Below, in pieces: positions 55,918-62,619 of a stretch of DNA of 64,000 bases. The stretch spans positions 1 to 64,000 of the forward strand of contig NZ_JABBGI010000020.1 of the NCBI RefSeq assembly GCF_012927325.1. The letters run 5' to 3'. This stretch comes from Chryseobacterium antibioticum (GTDB lineage Bacteria; Bacteroidota; Bacteroidia; Flavobacteriales; Weeksellaceae). Each line of letters begins with the position of its first letter. The first letter of the stretch is position 1. The notes beneath the pieces are model-generated. The model was not told where the DNA came from and made no database searches. It saw only the letters and a list, made by a program, of their open reading frames with translations. The position numbers and the translations under genes were made by a program.

Positions 55918-56757
55918 ATGAACAAAAAATCTAATAACCTATTTCAGAAAATACTGACAAAAAGAACTGTCTTTATAAGCTTTATTATTGCCGCTACTTT
56001 AGCATCTTGTAATAAAAATAATGAAGAGATGATGACAGAAGCCCACACAACAACCCTTCATGCTGAGAGCATTAAAAAGGGACAATTGGAAGGCCAGACT
56101 ATTACTTATGAGAGAAAAGATGGAATGAACTTTTTCCAGGGGGATATTGTACTATCCGACAAACAGTTAGTGGGAGATAATTCTAAAGGAGGCGCCAGCT
56201 TTTCAAGATGGCCGGGAGGTAAAATTTACTATACTGTTGCCAGTAACATGGGTTCTATAAATGCAAATAAAATTACCAGCGCAGTTAATGAGTATAATAC
56301 TAAAACCAACACCCAATGGATTCCCCGTACCAATCAAACGAACTATGTGGAATTTATTTTCGGAAGTTCATCCGGATCAGATGGATGGGCTCATATAGGA
56401 TTCCAGGGTGGAAGGCAGAATATTTCTTTGGATCAATATATTTCTGTAGGATCGGTAATTCACGAAATGGGACATACCGTAGGGCTTTATCACGAACATG
56501 CGCGTAAAGACAGAGATCAATATGTTAGTATCCAGTGGAACAACATTCAGGATGGGCAGGCTTATAATTTCAATATGTATAATTCAGGAACGGATATAGG
56601 TCCTTTCAACATTAATTCAGTGATGATGTATTGGCCAAATTCCTATTCTAAAAATGGGCAACCTACTATTAAGAGAGCAAACAATACCAACTTTACCTAC
56701 AATAGAACCGGCTTTACAACCGGAGATATTAATACAATCAATACGATGTATCCATAA
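55918..56757 (+). CDS. Astacin-like M12 zinc metalloprotease, lipoprotein
   Basis: A 279-residue protein with a lipoprotein signal (LASC, Cys31), then a propeptide-like stretch and the catalytic domain. The zinc site HEMGHTVGLYHEHARKDRD (His182, Glu183, His186, His192) fits the extended astacin motif, and the Met-turn SVMMYWP supplies Met236/237 and Tyr238. Close in design to flavastacin, a known Flavobacteriia protease. It is monocistronic, anchored in the outer membrane or surface, with the terminator overlapping the next gene's end. Confidence 0.94.
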   Translation: MNKKSNNLFQKILTKRTVFISFIIAATLASCNKNNEEMMTEAHTTTLHAESIKKGQLEGQTITYERKDGMNFFQGDIVLSDKQLVGDNSKGGASFSRWPGGKIYYTVASNMGSINANKITSAVNEYNTKTNTQWIPRTNQTNYVEFIFGSSSGSDGWAHIGFQGGRQNISLDQYISVGSVIHEMGHTVGLYHEHARKDRDQYVSIQWNNIQDGQAYNFNMYNSGTDIGPFNINSVMMYWPNSYSKNGQPTIKRANNTNFTYNRTGFTTGDINTINTMYP

Positions 56758-56787
56758 TTTCCAGTCTAAAAGGCTTACAATACAACT

Positions 56788-56821
56788 AAGGAAAAGAATT
56801 TTATGAATTCTTTTCCTTTTT
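56788..56821 (+). terminator. Terminator of the astacin gene, overlapping the helicase stop
   Basis: AAGGAAAAGAATT (56788-56800) pairs with AATTCTTTTCCTT (56806-56818), then T residues. The right arm is also the last coding bases of the convergent helicase gene (stop at 56801-56803). Confidence 0.8.
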
Positions 56822-58927
56822 AAAAGTATAATGATTGATCAAAATCCTGATCTCGTTAAATTCAAAATCGTTGGGCAATGCATTCTTCCATTCCGTTAAG
56901 GTTTCGTGTGGATTTTTGTAGAACTGGTCTTCAAATGCTTTGATCTTATCAGAAGTGATGACTCTTGAAATATCCAGCAATCCCTGCTCTGCAAATTTCG
57001 CTAAATGCCCGATCACGGTTTCTTTTACCAAACCTCTTTCCATTGCAATTTCACCGATGGTTTTTCCTTGTTCAAATAGCTGGAAGGTCAGGACCTGCGA
57101 AGGAACTTTTGCAATTTTTAAATTGATTTCTTTATCATTTTTTTCATCTAAAAGCTTCGTTTCCAATAAATGAGCCTCTTTCAGACTGTTCAGGTATTCT
57201 TCTGTATCTTCCAGCCATTCCCTGAATTCTTCATTATACTGTTTTAAGCCTTTTGTCCCTTTAATTTCAGCATAAAATTCTTTCAACGGATTGAACACTT
57301 TATCCCTGATTTCCGTAAAAAAAAAATTAACTGCCCCTTTCGTTTTACCTTCAATTTCAGACCATTCTTCTTTGTTCTCAATAAAATTATTAACCTTTTG
57401 TGAAATAACCCTTTCCAGTTTTTCGAAAATTTTTCCAAGATTAACAATTTCATGTTTCAGCTGAAGATAAAGCTGATTGGTTTTTACATGATCGATACTT
57501 TTCGTGGTTATTGAAAGTTTATTCCATTCTTCCACTTCATGCAGAAACCACAGACAGTTGACTGTACGGAGGACTTTCCTGATGCTGTAATCATATTTTT
57601 CACGGTTCAGGATAGCTTCTACATTGTCATTGGCAAAAGTATTCCCCTGGAATTGCAGAATTCTGTTATCCTTAAAAATAACCTCCGGTGTAATTTTGGA
57701 TTTTAAAACAATTCCTTCCAAAGTACGGCATCTTGACAAGGCTACATAAACCTGTCCTGCTGTAAAGCTTTTTCCTGCATCAATAATAACATTGTCAAAC
57801 GTTAATCCCTGACTTTTGTGAATGGTAACCGCCCACGCAAGCTTGATCGGGAACTGTTCGAAGCTTCCGAGCACTTCTTCTTTGATATTTTTTTCAGTGT
57901 CGAGGAAATATTTTTTCTGTTCCCACACTTCCCTTTTCACCACAATTTCTCTTTCGCTTCCATCGAGAACGACTTTGATTTCGTTATCATCAAGTGACAT
58001 GATTTCACCCAACTTTCCGTTGAAATATTTTTTCTCTCCGGTAATATCATTTCTGATGAACATCACCTGTGCCCCTACTTTCAATTCTAAAAATTGTTCA
58101 TTGGGAAACTGGTTTTCCTTGAAATCACCAAAAAGTTTAGCTTCATAGGTTTTCACTGTCAGGTCAATTTCTTCCAGCTTTTGCTGGTTGATCTCATCGG
58201 CCATTCGATTGTGCGAACACAGATAAACGTAGGAATCCGTTCCTGCTTTAAAATCAGGATCATATCTTTCGTTCAGCACATCAAAATTAATATTCGCTAC
58301 ATCTCCGTCACGAATCGCGTTTAGAATATCCAGAAATTTCTCATCCGATTGTCTGTACACTTTAGTCAGTTCAATAGTCAGCAGCGGAATCTCTTTAACA
58401 GCATGACTATCGAAAAAGAAAGGAGACTGGTAGCAAATCTTTAAAATATGTTCGTCCCTTACAACGGGAGGAAGCTGATACAAATCTCCAATGAACAACA
58501 TCTGAACCCCGCCAAATCGCTGATTATTCCTTCTGATAAACCTCAGAGAAAAGTCCATCATATCAAGAACATCGGCCCTCAGCATGGAAACCTCATCAAT
58601 AATCAGGACCTCCACTTCTCTTAAAAGTTTAAGCTTATCTTTTCTGTATTTGAAATGGGGCATCAGATCGGCAATATTATTCGCCAAACTTCCATCAATA
58701 CGGTCCGTAGTCGGTAAAAAAGTCCTTAAAGGCAAACCAAACATAGAATGGATTGTTACTCCTCCTGCATTGATCGCGGCAATTCCCGTAGGAGCTACTA
58801 CAATATACTTTTTCCTTGTCTTCTTTACAAAGTCATTAAGGAAGGTTGTTTTTCCGGTTCCTGCTTTTCCCGTAAGAAAAACACTTCTGTTCGTATGCTC
58901 TATTAAGTCAAAAAAATGATTGTTCAT
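56801..58927 (-). CDS. Pif1-like SF1 helicase with C-terminal HTH domain
   Basis: The true start is ATG 58927 (MNNHFFDLIEHTNRSVFLTG); the open frame extends further upstream but runs into the divergent gene. The 708-residue protein has Walker A GKAGTGKTTFL, Walker B LIIDEVSMLRADVLDMMD, GDLYQLPPV, KVYRQSD and VTIHKSQGLTFDNVIID, i.e. superfamily 1 helicase motifs of the Pif1/RecD type. Residues about 600-700 hold a helix-turn-helix of the HTH_40 type (GKTIGEIAMERGLVKETVIG). It is a DNA 5'-3' helicase by family; role in replication or repair is unknown. Confidence 0.9.
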   Translation of the reverse strand: MNNHFFDLIEHTNRSVFLTGKAGTGKTTFLNDFVKKTRKKYIVVAPTGIAAINAGGVTIHSMFGLPLRTFLPTTDRIDGSLANNIADLMPHFKYRKDKLKLLREVEVLIIDEVSMLRADVLDMMDFSLRFIRRNNQRFGGVQMLFIGDLYQLPPVVRDEHILKICYQSPFFFDSHAVKEIPLLTIELTKVYRQSDEKFLDILNAIRDGDVANINFDVLNERYDPDFKAGTDSYVYLCSHNRMADEINQQKLEEIDLTVKTYEAKLFGDFKENQFPNEQFLELKVGAQVMFIRNDITGEKKYFNGKLGEIMSLDDNEIKVVLDGSEREIVVKREVWEQKKYFLDTEKNIKEEVLGSFEQFPIKLAWAVTIHKSQGLTFDNVIIDAGKSFTAGQVYVALSRCRTLEGIVLKSKITPEVIFKDNRILQFQGNTFANDNVEAILNREKYDYSIRKVLRTVNCLWFLHEVEEWNKLSITTKSIDHVKTNQLYLQLKHEIVNLGKIFEKLERVISQKVNNFIENKEEWSEIEGKTKGAVNFFFTEIRDKVFNPLKEFYAEIKGTKGLKQYNEEFREWLEDTEEYLNSLKEAHLLETKLLDEKNDKEINLKIAKVPSQVLTFQLFEQGKTIGEIAMERGLVKETVIGHLAKFAEQGLLDISRVITSDKIKAFEDQFYKNPHETLTEWKNALPNDFEFNEIRILINHYTFKKEKNS

Positions 58928-58932
58928 CGCTC

Positions 58933-58940
58933 CAAAATTA
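58933..58940 (-). promoter_or_regulatory. -7 box directly before the helicase start
   Basis: Minus strand reads TAATTTTG, followed by five bases and the ATG at 58927. Transcription is predicted to start at or beside the start codon, as for fmt. Confidence 0.5.
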
Positions 58941-59009
58941 CGCAAAATGAATTTGAATTTGTTACCTTGGCATAACTTTTGAAAATTCTTTAACAGAAAA
59001 GAAATTATA

Positions 59010-59459
59010 ATGAAAAAATTTTTCATCAATATTCCATTACTAGCATTATGCACTACACTTACCGTAGTTTCATGTAATACATCCAAGAATCTCAATACCA
59101 ATCTTCCTAAAGATATCTCAGAAAGACCAGCCGATGAGGACAGTCAGAAATATGAGCAGGCCCAACTGGATAAGATAAAAGCATCCATTGAGTCTGAGGC
59201 ATTGAAAGAAAAATGTACTGATGCCTCGGAATGGACATTTGCCCCGATGGGAGCCAAAGCTTGTGGAGGACCTCAGCAATATGTCGCATATCCTAAAAAA
59301 ATTGAGACTACGCTATTACCAAGAATTGAAGATTATACACAGAAAGTAAAAACCTTCAACGAGAAGTACAATATTACTTCTGACTGTATGATGCTCATAC
59401 CACCAACTTCTATCAAGTGTATCGCTGGAAAAGCAATGCTGATAATGGCAGAACAATAA
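59010..59459 (+). CDS. Hypothetical lipoprotein, Cys-containing
   Basis: A 149-residue protein with a lipoprotein signal (LTVVSC, Cys22) and a conserved-looking central part (ASEWTFAPMGAKACGGPQQY) containing several cysteines that could form disulfides. I recall similar flavobacterial lipoproteins but no named function. It ends at a clear terminator, and divergent transcription from the helicase gene starts 82 bases away. Confidence 0.7.
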   Translation: MKKFFINIPLLALCTTLTVVSCNTSKNLNTNLPKDISERPADEDSQKYEQAQLDKIKASIESEALKEKCTDASEWTFAPMGAKACGGPQQYVAYPKKIETTLLPRIEDYTQKVKTFNEKYNITSDCMMLIPPTSIKCIAGKAMLIMAEQ

Positions 59460-59540
59460 AAAGAAAAAATCGAAGCAAAGGTTATATATTCCGTTGAATC
59501 ATCAACAAAAACTCACTCAGGAGTTGATACTAAGGATAAA

Positions 59541-59575
59541 AAAAGCTCTATCAATTTGATGGAGCTTTTACTATT
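59541..59575 (+). terminator. Terminator of the small lipoprotein gene
   Basis: AAAAGCTCTATCA (59541-59553) pairs with TGATGGAGCTTTT (59557-59569) with one G-T pair. Confidence 0.85.
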
Positions 59576-59746
59576 TTGTGAATTTTACTTCGTAAGTGAA
59601 GGTGAGTAGAGCCAAGAAACAAGAGCCAAGAATCAAGATGTTAGACATCAGATATTAGACATGAGACCTTTATAGTAAGTTAAAAACTAGCAACTGTCTA
59701 CCAGTAACTAAACTCCCAACTCTAATACTCTAAAACTCTCCTACTC
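59576..59746. repeat. Composite intergenic repeat, copy D
   Basis: Begins TGTGAATTTTACTTCGTAAG, followed by GAGCCAAGAAACAAGAGCC, TTAGACATCAGATATTAGAC (59640-59660), CAACTGTCTACCAGTAACT and AACTCTAATACTCTAAAACTC. The final phrase runs into the stop codon of the carbonic anhydrase gene. Same word order as copy B. Confidence 0.7.
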
Positions 59747-60274
59747 TCAAACTTCAAGATTCTCCTTATACCATGAAGAATATTTTACATAATTATCAGC
59801 GATTCTGTTGACTTCGCCTTCCAGCAACTGGGCAGAAATATCTTTAATTTTTTTTGCCGGAACTCCTCCCCAAACTTCTCCTGACTTGATATGAGTTCCC
59901 TGTGTTACCACAGAACCTGCACCTACAATAGAATTTTCTTCTACCAGACAGTCATCCATTACAATTGCTCCCATGCCAATCAGTACATTGTCTTTGATGG
60001 TACATCCATGGACAATCGCATTGTGGCCTATGGAAACATTATTTCCAAGAATTAAAGGATATTTCTGATAGGTACAGTGCAGCATGGCATTGTCCTGAAC
60101 ATTTACTTTGTCGCCCATTTTGATGTAGTTTACATCTCCTCTGATTACTGCATTATACCAGATACTGCAGTTCTTTCCCATGATAACGTCCCCGATAATG
60201 GTGGCCGTTTCTGCTAAAAAAGTATCCTCTCCTATCTGAGGTTTTTTTCCTAAAAGTTCTTTTACAATTGCCAT
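59747..60274 (-). CDS. Gamma-class carbonic anhydrase family protein
   Basis: The likely start is ATG 60274 (MAIVKELLGKKPQIG), giving 175 residues; the longer frame adds eleven residues from repeat-like DNA. A left-handed beta-helix of hexapeptide repeats is evident (ATIIGDV, NCSIWYNAVIRGDV, NNVSIGHNAIVHG). The zinc ligands His66, His84 and His89 are present (LHCTYQ, GHNAIVHG). Family members hydrate carbon dioxide or act as YrdA/PaaY-like thioesterases; the sequence does not decide which. Confidence 0.9.
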   Translation of the reverse strand: MAIVKELLGKKPQIGEDTFLAETATIIGDVIMGKNCSIWYNAVIRGDVNYIKMGDKVNVQDNAMLHCTYQKYPLILGNNVSIGHNAIVHGCTIKDNVLIGMGAIVMDDCLVEENSIVGAGSVVTQGTHIKSGEVWGGVPAKKIKDISAQLLEGEVNRIADNYVKYSSWYKENLEV

Positions 60275-60307
60275 AGCTTTAATTTGATGATTTGAAAATG
60301 AGTTCAT

Positions 60308-60420
60308 TTAAAGATTATACTTCTGCTCCCACTCATTTCCAACTTCTGAATTTTTATTTCTAAATGAGTGTGATAGCAAAAATCTAATTTCTAATCTCTG
60401 ACTTCTAATTTCTAATTGCG
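60308..60420. repeat. Composite intergenic repeat, copy E (partial)
   Basis: Contains TTCCAACTTCTGAATTTTTA and a run of CTAATTTCTAATCTCTGACT / TCTAATTTCTAATTGCG words before the Nfu promoter box. It lacks the CATCAGAT and GGCAACT modules, so it is a partial or decayed copy. Confidence 0.5.
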
Positions 60421-60428
60421 TATTTTTG
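60421..60428 (+). promoter_or_regulatory. -7 box of the Nfu gene
   Basis: TATTTTTG matches TAnnTTTG; the true ATG at 60450 is 21 bases downstream. The upstream TTG (60426) used by the longest frame lies inside this box. Confidence 0.55.
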
Positions 60429-60449
60429 TATCTCAAATTTAACGAAAAA

Positions 60450-61328
60450 ATGCGTACGATACTTATAGAACCAACTGAAAACCCGAAAGTGATGAAATTT
60501 GTCGCGGATTATAACCTGATCCCGGGATCTTTAGAGTTGGACAGAAGTTCAGATATTTCAGAAATTCCTTTAGCTCAGGAACTTTTCAACTATCCTTTTG
60601 TCGAAAGAATTTTCATTACTGCTAATTTTGTAGCGATAGCAAAGCAGGATACAATAGAATGGGAACATGTGGCTGACAGCCTTAAAAATGTTATTGAGGA
60701 TGAATTATTGGCTAATCCGAGAATTTACCTTCAGAAAAAGAAAGAGATGTATCAGATCTATGCAGAGATGACTCCTAATCCGAATGCCATGAAATTTGTT
60801 TCCAGCAAAATGCTTATTGACGGTTTTGTGGAAGTAAAATCAAGAGAGGCTGCAGACGGAGTTCCTTTAGCACAAGCGATCTTTAAGGAATTTGATTTCG
60901 CTAAAGAAATTTTTATTTCTGATAATTTTGTTGCCGTGACAAGAGATGATTCTGTAGAATGGCATCAGGTCATGATGGCTGTAAGAGGTCTTATCGCGGA
61001 ATACCTTCAAAATGGTGGTGAGATTTCAAATATTGAACCTCAGAATCATGAAAGCCCTGTTGAAAAGATCATCAACAGAGAATATACAGACGATGAGCAG
61101 AAAATTTCAGATATCTTAAATGAATATGTAGCTCCTGCAGTAGAAAATGACGGTGGAAAAATTTCGCTGATGGAATATGATCAGGAAAGCAAAACCGCAA
61201 AAATGCTTTTACAGGGTGCTTGTTCAGGATGTCCAAGCTCTACTGCTACTTTGAAAAACGGTATTGAAAATATTTTAAAACAATTCGTTCCTGATCTGGT
61301 TGAGAAAGTGGAAGCGGTAAATGGGTAG
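60450..61328 (+). CDS. NifU-type iron-sulfur scaffold with two Nfu_N domains
   Basis: From ATG 60450 the protein is 292 residues. Two Nfu_N domains stand in tandem (TENPKVMKFVADYNL near 10 and TPNPNAMKFVSSKML near 115), followed by the NifU C-terminal domain (EYVAPAVENDGGKISLMEYD, then GACSGCPSS with Cys258 and Cys261). The CxxC binds a bridging Fe-S cluster in homodimers. A double Nfu_N is common in Bacteroidetes as I recall, single in mitochondria. It delivers clusters to apoproteins in the cytoplasm. Confidence 0.93.
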   Translation: MRTILIEPTENPKVMKFVADYNLIPGSLELDRSSDISEIPLAQELFNYPFVERIFITANFVAIAKQDTIEWEHVADSLKNVIEDELLANPRIYLQKKKEMYQIYAEMTPNPNAMKFVSSKMLIDGFVEVKSREAADGVPLAQAIFKEFDFAKEIFISDNFVAVTRDDSVEWHQVMMAVRGLIAEYLQNGGEISNIEPQNHESPVEKIINREYTDDEQKISDILNEYVAPAVENDGGKISLMEYDQESKTAKMLLQGACSGCPSSTATLKNGIENILKQFVPDLVEKVEAVNG

Positions 61329-61490
61329 CTGGTTTTGAGTTTTGGTGTTTGAGAGTATTAGATTTGGGAGTTTAGTTACTGGTTGACAGTTGCTGGTTTC
61401 TAGCCTTACTTTAAAAAGTCTCATGTCTCTGATCTCATATCTGATATCTGGCATCTATACCCATACCCTATCAATTGAAATTATAATTAA
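61329..61490. repeat. Composite intergenic repeat, copy F (opposite orientation)
   Basis: GTTTTGAGTTTTGGTGTTTG, then TTTGGGAGTTTAGTTACTGG, TTGACAGTTGCTGGTTTC (61382-61400) and CTCATATCTGATATCTGGCA. It has the orientation of copy C and opposite to copies A, B and D. Confidence 0.7.
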
Positions 61491-61502
61491 AAAAAGAAAG
61501 TT

Positions 61503-62549
61503 TTGCAGAAAGAATCCCTCCAGCCAAAGAAAGGAATTTTATTAGTCAATCTGGGATCACCAAGATCAACGGCGGTAAATGATGTAAAGGAGTATCTTGA
61601 CGAATTTCTCATGGATGAAAGGGTGATTGATTACCGTTGGTTTTTCCGGGCACTGTTAGTTCAGGGAATTATTCTTAAAACAAGACCTGCAAAATCTGCA
61701 GAAGCTTATAAAACAGTATGGACGGATGAAGGTTCGCCTTTAATTGTCATCACTCAAAAAATTCAGAAGAAACTTCAGAAAATTGTTGATGTTCCTGTAG
61801 AAATCGGAATGAGATATGCTCAACCCAGCATTGAAGCAGGAATTCAGAAATTAGTTGATCAGGGAGTTTCCGAGATTGTTCTTTTTCCTTTGTATCCGCA
61901 ATATGCTATGAGTACAACGGAAACAGTCATTGAAAAAGCTGAAGAGGTAAGAAAAAAGAAGTTTCCGAAGGTAAAGATTAATTATATCCAGCCTTTTTAC
62001 AACAGAGATATTTATATCAACTGTCTGGCAGAAAGTATCAGGGAAAAACTTCCTGAAAATTTTGATGCGCTGCAGTTTTCTTATCACGGTGTTCCGGAAA
62101 GGCATATCTACAAAACAGATCCTACCAATACTTGTAATCTTAATGACTGCTGCTCAAGAGACAGCAATCCAAGCCATAAGTTTTGTTACCGTCATCAATG
62201 TTATAAAACGACCAGCCTTGTTATTGAAAAATTAAATCTTCCCAAAGAGAAAACCATTGTTTCTTTCCAGTCAAGATTGGGAAATGACAAATGGATTGAA
62301 CCTTATACAGATGAGACTTTAGAAACGATTCCTAAAAAAGGAGTAAAAAATCTGGCAGTTGTATGCCCGGCTTTTGTTTCCGATTGTCTTGAAACTCTGG
62401 AAGAAATTTCAGTAGAAGGTAAAGAGCAGTTTCAGCATGGAGGCGGTGAAAACTTCCACTATATTCCGTGCCTGAACGATGAAGACCGATGGATCGATGT
62501 GGTAAAAATACTTTGTGAAGAAAAACTAAGTGATTTTTATTTGGTATAA
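61503..62549 (+). CDS. hemH: Ferrochelatase HemH, TTG start
   Basis: A 348-residue enzyme inserting iron into protoporphyrin IX, the last haem step. Start is TTG 61503: an in-frame TAA lies five codons upstream, and the next Met is at residue 37, after the first conserved part (GILLVNLGSP). Catalytic region SYHGVPERH has His195 and SFQSRLGNDKWIEPYTDE has the acidic residue. Between them a Cys-rich insert (Cys211, Cys216, Cys217, Cys228, Cys233) follows, which could bind an Fe-S cluster or zinc as known for some bacterial ferrochelatases. A strong terminator follows. Confidence 0.95.
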   Translation: MQKESLQPKKGILLVNLGSPRSTAVNDVKEYLDEFLMDERVIDYRWFFRALLVQGIILKTRPAKSAEAYKTVWTDEGSPLIVITQKIQKKLQKIVDVPVEIGMRYAQPSIEAGIQKLVDQGVSEIVLFPLYPQYAMSTTETVIEKAEEVRKKKFPKVKINYIQPFYNRDIYINCLAESIREKLPENFDALQFSYHGVPERHIYKTDPTNTCNLNDCCSRDSNPSHKFCYRHQCYKTTSLVIEKLNLPKEKTIVSFQSRLGNDKWIEPYTDETLETIPKKGVKNLAVVCPAFVSDCLETLEEISVEGKEQFQHGGGENFHYIPCLNDEDRWIDVVKILCEEKLSDFYLV

Positions 62550-62568
62550 CTTCGTCAATACATAAAAC

Positions 62569-62604
62569 AAAAAGGGGCACAAAATTAATTTTGTGCCCCT
62601 TTTT
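62569..62604. terminator. Bidirectional terminator between hemH and the M4 protease
   Basis: AAAAAGGGGCACAAAAT (62569-62585) pairs with ATTTTGTGCCCCTTTTT (62588-62604) around a tiny AT loop. It separates two convergent genes. Confidence 0.92.
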
Positions 62605-62619
62605 AAGATATCTTAAAAT

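Noticed and set aside
60426..60449. TTG start of the Nfu gene
   Set aside because: It is inside a TATTTTTG promoter box; ATG 60450 matches the family N-terminus.
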